A stretch of 64,000 nt of DNA from NCBI GenBank assembly GCA_001784175.1, contig MFPR01000017.1, forward strand, positions 62,001 through 126,000. Direction: 5' to 3'. Made by a program: the position numbers and the translations under genes. This document shows positions 34,078-43,280 of the stretch, in pieces. Every line of letters starts with the position of its first letter. Position 1 is the stretch's first letter. This stretch comes from Candidatus Lindowbacteria bacterium RIFCSPLOWO2_12_FULL_62_27. GTDB lineage: Bacteria; Lindowbacteria; 2-12-FULL-62-27. Below the pieces are notes generated by a model. It was not told where the DNA came from. It saw nothing but the letters and a program-made list of their open reading frames with translations, and searched no databases.

Positions 34078-35344
34078 GATGAGGAAGGCGCTGCCTGCCG
34101 CTCTCGCACTATGCCTTCTCTTGCCCCCCTCCTTCTCCGCCGCCGAACTGCTCATCCCGATGGACGCCGCACAGTCGGACCATCTGCGCGCGTACGGCCT
34201 CGTCTATGACTATCTCAAATCTTCAGGCAGCCGCGCCGGCAAGTCCTGGTGGCTTCTGAACATTCGCGGCGGCGCCTTCCTCCTGCCGGACGACGCCGCG
34301 GTGTCCGAACGCGCCGTCGACTGGGGCGTGACGGTGGAGGTCGCCACGCAGGCCGATATCGCGCAGATGGAACTTCAGGTCGAACGGTCCAACGCCGCCA
34401 AAATTCTGCTGGAAAAGGCGCCGAGGATCGGCGTCTACGCGCCGCCCTTCCAGGAAATGTGGGACGACGCCGTCATGCTGGTCCTCAATTACGCCAAGAT
34501 CCCGTACGAGACGTTCTACGACAAGGAAGTCCTCGAAGGCCGGCTGGGCCGGTACGACTGGGTTCACATGCACCACGACGATTTCACAGGACAGTTCGGG
34601 AAATTCTACCGGTCCTACAAATCCTTCCCATGGTACATCCGCATGGTCGACGTCCAGACAAAAATCGCGCGCGACCTCGGATTCGCGACCGTCCCCAAAC
34701 TCAAGGCCGAGGTGGCGCGGCGGATCGCCGCCTACGTCGAAAACGGCGGCTTCCTCTTCGCCATGTGCGCCGCCATCGACAGCTTCGATATTGCGCTTGC
34801 CGCGCAGGGAATCGACATCGTGCCGGAACTCCTGGACGGCTCGCCCACCACGCCCGATCTCCAGAACAAGCTCGATTTTTCAAAGACGATGGCCTTTAAA
34901 AATTTCACCGTCAGCCTTGAGCCGAACGAGTACGAGTTTTCCGACATCGACATCTCCATCTACGAAAACTCGCCCGACCGCGAAGCCTTCGCGCTCTTTC
35001 CCTTTTCGGCCAAGTATGACCCCGTGCCCACGATGCTGACGCAGAGCCACGAGAGCCTCGTCGCCGGGTTTTTCGGCCAGACCACCTCCTTCAAGCGCCC
35101 GACGGTCAAACCCCACGTCATCCTCATGGCCACCGTCGTCGCGTCCGATCGCGCCAAATATATCTATGGAAGTTACGGCAAGGGTCTCTTCTCGTTCCTC
35201 GGCGGGCACGACCCCGAGGATTTCTCGCACATCGTCGGCGAGGCGCCGACCGACGTCTCGCTCTACAAGCATTCCCCGGGGTACCGGCTGATCTTGAACA
35301 ACATCCTTTTTCCGGCGGCGAAAAAGCAGGAACGGAAGACCTGA
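34067..35344 (+). CDS. Secreted conserved protein of the 'LIPMDxxQSDHLxAYG' type
   Basis: The 425-residue protein has a signal peptide after MRKALP; ATG 34079 is an alternative start. It begins ELLIPMDAAQSDHLRAYGLVYDYL and WWLLNIRGGAFLLPDD. Proteins opening this way are often labelled 'asparagine synthetase B', but I see neither the Cys-first glutaminase nor the ATP-binding SGG loop of such enzymes, so that label should not be carried over. HMHHDDFTGQFGKFYRSY and YVENGGFLFAMCAAIDSFDIAL, followed by GLFSFLGGHDPEDF, resemble class-I amidotransferase-like folds. Function unknown. It closes the trio started by DUF4175. Confidence 0.65.
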   Translation: MSLEMRKALPAALALCLLLPPSFSAAELLIPMDAAQSDHLRAYGLVYDYLKSSGSRAGKSWWLLNIRGGAFLLPDDAAVSERAVDWGVTVEVATQADIAQMELQVERSNAAKILLEKAPRIGVYAPPFQEMWDDAVMLVLNYAKIPYETFYDKEVLEGRLGRYDWVHMHHDDFTGQFGKFYRSYKSFPWYIRMVDVQTKIARDLGFATVPKLKAEVARRIAAYVENGGFLFAMCAAIDSFDIALAAQGIDIVPELLDGSPTTPDLQNKLDFSKTMAFKNFTVSLEPNEYEFSDIDISIYENSPDREAFALFPFSAKYDPVPTMLTQSHESLVAGFFGQTTSFKRPTVKPHVILMATVVASDRAKYIYGSYGKGLFSFLGGHDPEDFSHIVGEAPTDVSLYKHSPGYRLILNNILFPAAKKQERKT

Positions 35345-35352
35345 GGGCGGCG

Positions 35353-36267
35353 ATGACACCTCAGGCGACGATGTGGCTGATCTTCAATACGGCGGTCCCC
35401 GCCATCCTCCTCTTTGACGTGCTGGTCCTTCAGAAGGAGTCGAAACCGCCGGCGCTCAAGGAGTCGGCCGGCTGGGTGATCTTCTGGGTCGCGCTGGCGA
35501 TGCTGTTCAACCTCTGCGTCTACTCGCTCCTGGGCCGGCAGAAGGCGATGGAGTTTCTGACGGCCTACCTGATTGAGGAGTCATTGAGCCTCGACAACAT
35601 GTTTGTCTTCATCATGATTTTCGAATATTTCGCCGTGCCCCAGGCGCACCGCCGGCGAATCCTCCACTGGGGGATCCTGATGGCGATCGTCCTGCGGCTC
35701 TTCTTCATCTTCGCCGGGGTGGCGCTGCTCGAGAAGTTCCACTGGATGATCTACGTGTTCGGCGCCGTCCTCGTTCTCACCGGCGTCCGCATGGCGGTCG
35801 AGCAGGAGCAGAAGATCGAGCCGGAAAAAAATATCCTGCTGCGCCTCTTCAAAAAGGTGATCCCGTTCGTGGATCGGCACGACGGCCCGGAGTTTTTTGC
35901 GCGCACGGGGGACAGGCTTGCCGCCACGCCGTATTTCGCCACCCTGCTCGTCATCGCCTTCAGCGACCTGGTCTTCGCCATCGATTCGATCCCGGCCGTG
36001 CTGGCGATCAGCGGCGATTTCTTCATCGTGGCGACCTCCAACGTCTTCGCGGTCCTCGGCCTGCGCGCGCTGTTTTTCCTGATCGCGGGCCTCGTGGGGA
36101 TGTTCCGGTACTTGAGATTCGGGATTGCCTTCATCCTGGTCTTCGTCGGCGTCAAAATGATGATCGCGGGATTTTACAAAATCTCCATCGGCGCCTCCCT
36201 GGGCGTCGTCGCGGGCATCCTCCTGCTCTCGATCATCGCGTCGGTCATCGCCGGATGGAAGAAATGA
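35353..36267 (+). CDS. TerC family integral membrane protein
   Basis: The 304-residue protein has about nine membrane helices and both TerC signatures: LIEESLSLDNMFVFIMIFEYF in the second helix pair and FSDLVFAIDSIPAVLAISGDFFIV in the fifth, whose acidic residues line a metal path. Members include tellurite-resistance protein TerC and Alx/YjbE-type manganese exporters that load exported enzymes. It begins 8 bp after the previous gene in the same direction. Convergent with the histidine kinase gene, with one base between stops. Confidence 0.92.
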   Translation: MTPQATMWLIFNTAVPAILLFDVLVLQKESKPPALKESAGWVIFWVALAMLFNLCVYSLLGRQKAMEFLTAYLIEESLSLDNMFVFIMIFEYFAVPQAHRRRILHWGILMAIVLRLFFIFAGVALLEKFHWMIYVFGAVLVLTGVRMAVEQEQKIEPEKNILLRLFKKVIPFVDRHDGPEFFARTGDRLAATPYFATLLVIAFSDLVFAIDSIPAVLAISGDFFIVATSNVFAVLGLRALFFLIAGLVGMFRYLRFGIAFILVFVGVKMMIAGFYKISIGASLGVVAGILLLSIIASVIAGWKK

Positions 36268-36268
36268 T

Positions 36269-37651
36269 CTAAAGCGGTTCGATTCTCTCCCGCGCCAGAT
36301 TCAACAGCGCCTCCGGATTTTTCGCGTGCTCCGGAAAAATCGCCACGCCCACGCCGAACTCCGGTTTCGGCAGGCCCGCCGGCGCGCATCGGAAGAGATC
36401 CTCGATCTTCGTACGCACCCGCCGTCGAACCGACTGCGCGCCGTCCTGGCCGCTCTGAAGCAGAATGACGAACATCGACTGGTGCGGCCAGTAGTCGATC
36501 CGGTCGTCCTTCCACAAAACGCCGCTGCCGATCTCGTCCCGGAGGCGCGTCGTCACCTGCTCGAAGTCCTCCGGCGGCCATGCGTCGCGGACCGTGTCCG
36601 CGTTGAGGACGGCGAGGGCCATGAGGGACACGGGCGATCCTTGCGGCGCCGCCCGTGACACCGCCTCGTCGATCAGGGTCCGAACCTGGACCTGATTGTC
36701 GAATTCGGGCAGCACGAAATGGAATCCGGCGCCCTTCCCCGGCCGGCTCTCGGCCCAGATTCTTCCCTGATGGAGTTCCACGATCTCCTTGCAGATCGTC
36801 AGGCCCAGCCCGCTGCCCCGGTGGCCCCGCGACTCCGACGGATGGTGGACCTGCATGAATTTCTGGAAGAGCCGTTTGAGGTTCCCCGCGTCGATGCCCG
36901 GCCCGTCATCCGTCACGGTGATCTGGACGCCGATCAGTTCCGGCAGGAGCGTCGCCTGCTCCACGCGGCGCACTTTCTGCTCGTCGGCGTGCCGCGCCTG
37001 AACGGTGATCCGGCCCCGCGCGAATTTCATCGCGTTGGACAGGAGGTTCGTCACGACCCGGCGGATCATCTCCGGATCGGCGTGGGCCTTCGGCAGGTCC
37101 GGCGGAACGTCGCGCAGGATCTCGACGCCCAAACTTCCGGCCTCGATCTCGAAATCCTTCACCACCTGCTCGATCAGGTCCGGCACATGGAGCGGCCCGC
37201 GGCTCATCCGCGTCCGGCCCGATTCCAGGCGGGAGAGGTCGAGCAAGTCGTCGATCATGTGGCAGAGCCGCTCGACGTGGCGGCTGGTCAGATCGAGGTA
37301 GGCCATCTGTTCCGGCGTGAATTCCCCGGCCACGCCGTCCCGCAAATTGTCCATTGCGCCCTTGATGACCGTCAGGGGCGTGCGAAGCTCGTGGGAGGCG
37401 GTGTTGAGGAAATTGTCCTTCATCCGTTCCTGCCGTCGCCGCTCGTTGATCTCCGCCTGAAGTTCGCCCAGCATCTTCCGGGAAATCGATTCGCTTGCCC
37501 TGAGGTTCCGCTGGAGCCGATCGAGTTCCGACATGAGCCGCTCCCGCTCGAGGCCTGCGGCTTTGAGCATATGGCGAAACCGCCCGGCCTCCGGATCCGC
37601 CGGCATGCGATCCCGCACATTCGTCAAACGATCATCCAAAGTTGTCTTCAT
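36269..37651 (-). CDS. Cytoplasmic sensor histidine kinase with degenerate GGDEF-like C-terminus
   Basis: The 460-residue protein has a coiled-coil start (30-75), a dimerisation domain with His87 in TASHELRTPLT, and a HATPase domain (NLLSNAMKFARG, DDGPGIDAGNLKRLFQKF, GSGLGLTICKEIVELHQG). The last 120 residues (VSLMALAVLNADTVRDAW, VLWKDDRIDYWPHQSMFVILLQ, FGVGVAIFPEHAKNPEALLNLA) have the spacing of a GGDEF fold. The GG(D/E)EF loop is missing there, so it is not a cyclase; it may bind a ligand or a nucleotide. There is no membrane helix and no adjacent response regulator, so its partner is unknown. Confidence 0.9.
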   Translation of the reverse strand: MKTTLDDRLTNVRDRMPADPEAGRFRHMLKAAGLERERLMSELDRLQRNLRASESISRKMLGELQAEINERRRQERMKDNFLNTASHELRTPLTVIKGAMDNLRDGVAGEFTPEQMAYLDLTSRHVERLCHMIDDLLDLSRLESGRTRMSRGPLHVPDLIEQVVKDFEIEAGSLGVEILRDVPPDLPKAHADPEMIRRVVTNLLSNAMKFARGRITVQARHADEQKVRRVEQATLLPELIGVQITVTDDGPGIDAGNLKRLFQKFMQVHHPSESRGHRGSGLGLTICKEIVELHQGRIWAESRPGKGAGFHFVLPEFDNQVQVRTLIDEAVSRAAPQGSPVSLMALAVLNADTVRDAWPPEDFEQVTTRLRDEIGSGVLWKDDRIDYWPHQSMFVILLQSGQDGAQSVRRRVRTKIEDLFRCAPAGLPKPEFGVGVAIFPEHAKNPEALLNLARERIEPL

Positions 37652-37784
37652 CCCACATTCCCACCTTCGGCTTCATCCATCCCCTCAGCCGAAGCCGGCC
37701 GGCTCTCACCCCGACCGAACCGCGCGAGAATTTAGCTGTTTTTTCCCCCGGATGCAATCTTTTTTTTCAAATTCTCAGAAGTTC

Positions 37785-38981
37785 TCAGTCCTGCGCAATC
37801 GCCGCCTCCAAAATCTCCTGCCGCTTCCCGTGATCGCCCGTCAGGATCAGGCCGACCCAGTCGCCGTACAGGTTGACGCCCAGCGAACACTGGTACGCGA
37901 TGTTGGAATAATATTTTTTCACAAGCTGTTTCGTGGAGGTCCTGTACCGGATCCTGTTGAACCGCCCGATCTGCATGCAGATCTTGTCGCACGTGGGCCG
38001 GAGGACGACCTTTTCGTTTTTCATCACCTTCGCATACGCCGCCCAGATGTCGATGCCGGCGGCGTGGTTCATCATGTCGAGATGCACAAACCCCGGCGGC
38101 CGGGCGTTGATCTCGACGCAGTAGTAGTCCTCGCCGATCCTGAAGTACTCGATGTGGAAGAATCGCTTCCTCAGGCCGAAGCCCTTCACCGTGTTGAAGC
38201 CGATCTCCCTGAGTTTGGCAGGGATCTCGGCCCGCTTCAGATTGTAGTAGTAAATGGTTTTGCCGGTGGTGGCGATCTCGAGGTCGCCGTCGTTGTAGAC
38301 GTGCGCCGTGTAAAAAACGATGTCCCCCCACGGGTCGGTCAGGCCGTCGAACGACATGAACTGCCGGTGTTCGTCCTGAATGAATTTCTCCATGAAGTAC
38401 GTCGTTCCCGGCTTCTTTTTCCTCCAAAACTGCTGGATGTCGGCCTCCGTCCTCAGCCGGTAGGTGTGCGCCGACCCGAGGCCCCGGTCGGGCTTCGCGA
38501 TGATGTCGCCGCCGACCTCTTGCTTGAATGCCAGCATGTGGGCCACGTCCTGAATGATCTCCCCGCGGGCCGTCTGGGCGCCCGCGGCCTGAAACACCGG
38601 CTTCATTTTGGATTTTCGGATGAGCCTCTCAAGCTCGTCCGGCTTCAGGCCCTCGACGTCAAAATCCTGCCGGAGACGCGCATCGAGCGGCAGCCACCAT
38701 TCATTGAACGATTCGACGGCCTGCGGCTTGCCATACTCTTTCGCCAGTCTCTCCACCTTCCGGCGGATGGGCAGATACTTCGACTCGATGACCCCGCCGT
38801 TCGGATCGTAGCAGTCCAGTTCCTGGCGGAGGTAACTGCGGAGCGATGACTTGAGATCCGCGTTCAGGCGCGCGTATGCCGCGTCGCCCATTCCGAGGAC
38901 TTGAAAGCCGGCCGCCTTCAGCCGGGTCGCGAAATAATAGACGCGCGGGGGATAAGACGGGGACAGAATCAGGAAATTCAG
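37785..38981 (-). CDS. ATP-grasp enzyme
   Basis: From the proposed CTG at 38981 the protein has 398 residues. NFLILSPSYPPRVYYFATRLKAAGFQVLGMGDAAY is the usual opening of this ATP-grasp group; it lies upstream of the first ATG (38891), in frame back to the stop of the radical SAM gene, with no ATG, GTG or TTG. The ATP-grasp core follows: VGGDIIAKPDRGLGSAHTYRL, TTYFMEKFI, FHIEYFRIGEDYYCVEINARPPG (metal-binding Glu and Asn). Such enzymes ligate a carboxylate to an amine or thiol through an acyl phosphate. Placed directly after a radical SAM/B12 gene, it may modify the same peptide or small molecule. Confidence 0.88.
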   Translation of the reverse strand: MNFLILSPSYPPRVYYFATRLKAAGFQVLGMGDAAYARLNADLKSSLRSYLRQELDCYDPNGGVIESKYLPIRRKVERLAKEYGKPQAVESFNEWWLPLDARLRQDFDVEGLKPDELERLIRKSKMKPVFQAAGAQTARGEIIQDVAHMLAFKQEVGGDIIAKPDRGLGSAHTYRLRTEADIQQFWRKKKPGTTYFMEKFIQDEHRQFMSFDGLTDPWGDIVFYTAHVYNDGDLEIATTGKTIYYYNLKRAEIPAKLREIGFNTVKGFGLRKRFFHIEYFRIGEDYYCVEINARPPGFVHLDMMNHAAGIDIWAAYAKVMKNEKVVLRPTCDKICMQIGRFNRIRYRTSTKQLVKKYYSNIAYQCSLGVNLYGDWVGLILTGDHGKRQEILEAAIAQD

Positions 38982-39011
38982 AGGGAATGGGAACGGGTCT
39001 TGATTTGACTT

Positions 39012-41135
39012 CTAATACTGCTCAAGCTGATCTCCGCCGGTGGGTCCGGCGATCGCACGGGCTTTTTCCACGGGTTCGGCGATGCGGACTCTGTTCTCCC
39101 TCTCTGCAGTTCGCCCCGTATACCGGGCGCTGCGGTGCATGGAGGCAATATGGGCGCGATTCAGAATGCGGCCCAATCCCACGAGACTGTCTCCGAACTG
39201 ATCGATATACGCCATGATCGTTTTTTTCTGCTTTTCCGTGTGGTACACCTCGACTTCGATGCCTCGGGGGTCATGGTAATCAAAAGGCAGCGAGGCGAAA
39301 TTGCCGTCCAGCAATTTCACAAAATCGAAATGGAACTCGCCCCGGCTCAGGCCGTTCATGTCGAACAGTCCCTCCTTCCGCATCAGGCTGAACCGTTGCA
39401 ACTCGTTCACATATTGTTCCGTCCGCTCATCCAACAGGCCCTTCTCCCTCAATAACTCACGGGCGGCGGCATAGGCGACCTCATGAAGCTCGGCCATGTG
39501 ATAAAACACGGCAATGGCCCGGTACTTGTAGATTTCATTGATGCCATATTCTCCCTTGATATATTTTTCAACAACGCCGGGCTCCAAAGTAAAAGCTCTG
39601 AGTTCATCTCCGCTTTCCCGCAAATTGCTCTCCTCCTCCGGCGCAAAGTCCTTGTAGAATTTGGAAAGAATCTTGTTTTGATGCACCAGATCCAGAATTT
39701 TGAAGATAAAGTCGGACCGCAAAATTCCCTGCTTGGACAAGAATTGCACGATGTCGAAGAAAATACCGTTGTTGTTGAACATCTCGACGGTCAGGCTCAT
39801 TTCGCGGCAATCCCGGTAATCCTGGTAGGTCATGGTGCTGTTCGCGACGCAGATTTCCTCGATTTCGGCCGAAGGAAATCTTTCGCCCCTGAACTCGTAA
39901 TATCCAAAGTTCATGGGTTTGACCCGGAATCTTGTGATGTACTTGTACTTTCCCCGCGCCGCCTGGTCCGCCGCCTCCGTTCCCGCCAATAACTGGAATT
40001 GGTAGCTTCGAATCAAGGTAAAGCCGGTGTCGAGCACATCCTTGACGGATTTGAGATAGGCTCGCTTGCTGTCTCCGGGAAGACACAAAATAATTTCCGA
40101 CACGCTGGCCGCGCCGTCCGTCTCCGCCGTTCTGGCCACCTCCAACAGCGCCTCCATGGGAAGATTGGTGCGCTTGATGGCTTTCAGCACTTCGGGATCC
40201 GTGCTCTGCACGGCGCCGCCGGGGTCGACCGACCCGCGGAGAATCCTGGAAATCTCCAATACGCGCTTTTTGTCGTTCTTGGAAGTGGCAATGATCACGA
40301 ATTTGGGCCAGCCGACTTCCTCCTGCTTGGCCGCCAGATATTGGGCGGTCCGGATATCCTGCTCGTTGATCCCGAAGTTCAGGTCCGCAATGTACACGTC
40401 CGGCGCTCTGGCTCTCGCCGCGATGTAATCGATTTCCCTTTTCACGCGCTCATCGGAAACCCGGCGAATTTTATTGAAATACGACGCGCCGTCATGACAA
40501 AACGTGCATTGATAGGGACAACCCCTCGACGTTTGAAAAATGGACATCAAATGCTCGTCGAAAAATTTGTCCATCAGGCCGGCTTCGAACACGGAGGGAA
40601 CGCTTTCCAAGTCTTCGATCCGGGGCAGGATGGGACCCTTCACGTATTCGCCGTCTTTCGTCAAATAGGCGGTATTGGGAATCTTGATGCGATCCCGCTT
40701 GATCTTGTCGACGTTGAATTCATTATCTTTGAGAATATTGTACAGCTCAACAAACGCCACCTCGCCCTCGCCTTCCACGCAAAAATCGGCCGCGTACCAT
40801 TTTTTCAGAAAAGTTTTCTGTACCGGCGGGTCATTCGGCCAGTTCGGCCCGCCAAACACCACGATCGTCTCGGGCGCGACGGCCTTTAAACGGCGGGCAT
40901 ATTCGTGGGAAAGGTGATTGTTCCAGGCAAACAGGGAAAAGCCGGCGATTCGGGGCGTGGTGTGACTGAGATACTGGTTGTAATCCTCCGGGTACTTGAA
41001 GAGCTGGAACTCCACTTCATCCCCCAGCGCCTTTTTGGCATAGGACGCCACCATGGCGATGCCGAGGGGAATGACATTGGCGGACACCAACTGCCCGGTA
41101 TGAGTCAGATCGGCAAAACTGATCTTGGTTGCCAT
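39012..41135 (-). CDS. B12-binding radical SAM protein
   Basis: The 707-residue protein starts at ATG 41135 behind AGGAGT. Residues 1-170 are a cobalamin-binding-like Rossmann domain (LVSANVIPLGIAMVASYAKKAL, RIAGFSLFAWNNHLSHEYARRL, ETIVVFGGPNWP). The radical SAM barrel follows with the cluster motif CPYQCTFC (CxxxCxxC), VYIADLNFGINEQD and SEIILCLPGDSK. A 270-residue C-terminal extension of unknown type is rich in charged helices. Related enzymes methylate or rearrange substrates in cofactor, lipid and natural-product pathways; none is identifiable. It reads into the ATP-grasp gene, and the pair is probably one operon. Confidence 0.9.
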   Translation of the reverse strand: MATKISFADLTHTGQLVSANVIPLGIAMVASYAKKALGDEVEFQLFKYPEDYNQYLSHTTPRIAGFSLFAWNNHLSHEYARRLKAVAPETIVVFGGPNWPNDPPVQKTFLKKWYAADFCVEGEGEVAFVELYNILKDNEFNVDKIKRDRIKIPNTAYLTKDGEYVKGPILPRIEDLESVPSVFEAGLMDKFFDEHLMSIFQTSRGCPYQCTFCHDGASYFNKIRRVSDERVKREIDYIAARARAPDVYIADLNFGINEQDIRTAQYLAAKQEEVGWPKFVIIATSKNDKKRVLEISRILRGSVDPGGAVQSTDPEVLKAIKRTNLPMEALLEVARTAETDGAASVSEIILCLPGDSKRAYLKSVKDVLDTGFTLIRSYQFQLLAGTEAADQAARGKYKYITRFRVKPMNFGYYEFRGERFPSAEIEEICVANSTMTYQDYRDCREMSLTVEMFNNNGIFFDIVQFLSKQGILRSDFIFKILDLVHQNKILSKFYKDFAPEEESNLRESGDELRAFTLEPGVVEKYIKGEYGINEIYKYRAIAVFYHMAELHEVAYAAARELLREKGLLDERTEQYVNELQRFSLMRKEGLFDMNGLSRGEFHFDFVKLLDGNFASLPFDYHDPRGIEVEVYHTEKQKKTIMAYIDQFGDSLVGLGRILNRAHIASMHRSARYTGRTAERENRVRIAEPVEKARAIAGPTGGDQLEQY

Positions 41136-41274
41136 GCGCAAACTCCTGATGACCTCCCCGTCACTCGACATTGAATGTCATAATGATATGGCGTGCGCCC
41201 TGGTTTGTCAAGGACGGCAGCCCATTTTCGGCCCTGCTCGACTCGCCCGTTGGGATAAGGTAAGAGAGGAGGCC

Positions 41275-43155
41275 ATGCGGATTCTGGAGGAACGAAAAGG
41301 GGTCATCTATTTTATCCTGATCGTGTTCACGGTCAGCGTCCTCTACTACCTGACCCACATGATGAATTTCTTCATGTACAAAGTCTCTTTCACGGATGTA
41401 CTCGGGAAAATCTACTACGATGCCGGCGAATACGCGCCGGAAGGATTCAGCCTCCACCTGTTCAAGCACAGCCCGACGCTCTATTCGGTCATCCCGTCCT
41501 GGCTGTACCGGGCGTTTCATATCAACGTCAAGATTCTCATGGAGGCGACGGGCTTCCTGATGATCTTCTTGTCCCTGCTCGGCATGGCCTTCCTCGCCGA
41601 TGTGGGCCGGTCGGCCGACAGGGTCACTGCGTTTCTGTGTTCGGCCTATTTGCTATTTTCGGACATCGGCTTTGTGCCGCTCGGCAATCACTGGGCGATC
41701 ACCGGCCAGGTCCTGACGGCGAGCACGTACGGCATTGTGTGCATGATGTTCGTGCTGGCGGCGTTTCTCAAGGCGAGGTACGTTCTGGCCGCGTTTCTCC
41801 TCGGCGTGACGTTCACCATCCACGCCGGCAATGCCGTGATGGCCGGCCCGCCGCTCGTCGTGGCGTTCATCGCACGCGAGTGGAGATCGCCGGGCTGGAT
41901 CAAAACACTGCTCCTGTCCGCGGGCTGTTTTTTGATCGGCACCGCGCCCTACTGGATCTTCCTGGCCCGCGAGCACAGTTACGTCAACTGGGTCGCCGGC
42001 GACGAGTTGAAATATTTCGAGTACCTGCGGCTCAGCATGCACTATCACAGCCATCCGAGCGAGTGGCATCCGGCGAAATACATCACGTTCCTGACATTCC
42101 TGGCGGTCGGCTGGCAGGGCCGTCGCCTGCTCCGGCCGGACATCCGCGGGCGGTTTTCGGTCATGGTCGGCGTGTATGTCGCGATGGCCCTCGTGTTCGC
42201 GTTCTTCACGGAAGTCGTTCCCGTGTGGGCGATCGCCAAATTGTCGCCGTTCCGGCTGTTCACGCACCTGACCCTGCTTTTTCTTCCCTGCTACTTCCTG
42301 TATCTCCGGGAACTTCTGGTGGACCAGGACCGGCCCTGGATGGGCGTGCTGGCGGCATGGACGCTCGGCGCCACCTTTTTCTCCGTCGACGGCCCGCCCA
42401 TTGTTCCCTGCCTCTTTTTGCTGGCCGCGCCTGCGCGGCGGCGGGTCGTGGTCTCGATGCTGCTTCTCTGCGTGTTGTTTTCAGCCGCGCTGGTCATTCT
42501 GATTCCCGGCGATGCGCGTTTGAGTTCCGGCCGGATGTTGTCTTTCCTGTATTACGGCTCCTACCTCGTGCCGACCCCGTGGAAAATCGGCGTCACGATC
42601 GCGGTCCTCGCGCCCTTCTCAGTCGCATGGTTCCGGTTTCGCGGTCCGGAGGAACGGGCGCGGTTGTTTCTGCTGTTCATGGTCGCGTTCTGCGCGGCGC
42701 GGGGCGTCTACAATGTCAACGAGCGCGCCGCGAAGAACCCGCGGTCCGTCGATTATTACGGGATGCAGGTGTGGGTCCTCGATCACATTCCCAAAGACGC
42801 CGGCGTGATCATCGATCCGGAACTCGGCGGGTTCCGCGATTTTGCGCGACGCAACGTGTTCGTCACGTGGATGGATATGTATTCGGGCCGGCTTCTCCCG
42901 TTCGTCTATGAAGAGGTCCTCGGCCGGTTCAACGACCTGACGATCTCCTACGACGAACTGCGCGGCGTCCGCAATTCGGCCCGGTCGGCCCACATCTCCG
43001 AGCGGTTCGCCAAACTCGATCCGGAGGTGTTCCGCCGGATCCGCGAAAAATATCCGATGTACCGGTACGTCCTCTATGTGAACGCCCGCGATCCGGTCAT
43101 CCGCCTGCCGGTGATCCATAAAAATGCGAACTTCACGCTGTGCGAAATCGACTGA
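41275..43155 (+). CDS. Multi-pass membrane protein, putative GT-C-type glycosyltransferase
   Basis: ATG 41275 has a strong AGAGGAGG and is preferred to an upstream in-frame start whose extension overlaps the divergent gene. The 626-residue product has about twelve hydrophobic segments (residues 10-470) and a soluble C-terminal part (475-626). KIYYDAGEYAPEGFSLHLFKHSPTLYSVIPSWLYRAF in the first outer loop, with acidic residues, and HWAITGQVLTASTYG resemble GT-C transferases or conserved membrane proteins of surface-polymer loci, but I recognise no family. VLDHIPKDAGVIIDPELGGFRDFARR in the soluble part is typical of proteins near such enzymes. Function unassigned. Confidence 0.7.
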   Translation: MRILEERKGVIYFILIVFTVSVLYYLTHMMNFFMYKVSFTDVLGKIYYDAGEYAPEGFSLHLFKHSPTLYSVIPSWLYRAFHINVKILMEATGFLMIFLSLLGMAFLADVGRSADRVTAFLCSAYLLFSDIGFVPLGNHWAITGQVLTASTYGIVCMMFVLAAFLKARYVLAAFLLGVTFTIHAGNAVMAGPPLVVAFIAREWRSPGWIKTLLLSAGCFLIGTAPYWIFLAREHSYVNWVAGDELKYFEYLRLSMHYHSHPSEWHPAKYITFLTFLAVGWQGRRLLRPDIRGRFSVMVGVYVAMALVFAFFTEVVPVWAIAKLSPFRLFTHLTLLFLPCYFLYLRELLVDQDRPWMGVLAAWTLGATFFSVDGPPIVPCLFLLAAPARRRVVVSMLLLCVLFSAALVILIPGDARLSSGRMLSFLYYGSYLVPTPWKIGVTIAVLAPFSVAWFRFRGPEERARLFLLFMVAFCAARGVYNVNERAAKNPRSVDYYGMQVWVLDHIPKDAGVIIDPELGGFRDFARRNVFVTWMDMYSGRLLPFVYEEVLGRFNDLTISYDELRGVRNSARSAHISERFAKLDPEVFRRIREKYPMYRYVLYVNARDPVIRLPVIHKNANFTLCEID

Positions 43156-43161
43156 GTGAAC

Positions 43162-43189
43162 TTGCGCGACAAGCCAAATACAGTAAAAT
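43162..43189 (+). promoter_or_regulatory. Candidate original promoter of tRNA-Arg
   Basis: TTGCGC (43162-43167) and TAAAAT (43184-43189) are 16 bp apart and lie about 90 bp before the leftmost tRNA-Arg 5' half (43281). If the two elements inserted in the tRNA gene, this is the promoter that served it before insertion. It is followed by GCACACA/TGTGTGC and a larger inverted repeat, so the leader would be structured. Confidence 0.35.
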
Positions 43190-43224
43190 GCACACATCCG
43201 TGTGTGCGCCCGCACCCTCCGTCG

Positions 43225-43250
43225 TCGGAATTACATCCATGTAATTCCGA
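43225..43250. repeat. Perfect 12-bp inverted repeat before the first tRNA-Arg fragment
   Basis: TCGGAATTACAT (43225-43236) is the exact reverse complement of 43239-43250, with only CC between. A smaller CCCG/CGGG hairpin follows. The repeat lies between the membrane-protein gene and the tRNA fragment. There is no T-run, so a Rho-independent terminator is unlikely; a protein-binding palindrome or RNA hairpin is possible. Confidence 0.6.
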
Positions 43251-43280
43251 AGTCCCGCCTTCGGGTACGGCCGCATCCAT

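Noticed and set aside
34067-35344. Asparagine synthetase B
   Set aside because: No N-terminal Cys glutaminase, no SGGxDS ATP loop, and a signal peptide. The name often attached to this family is not supported by sequence.
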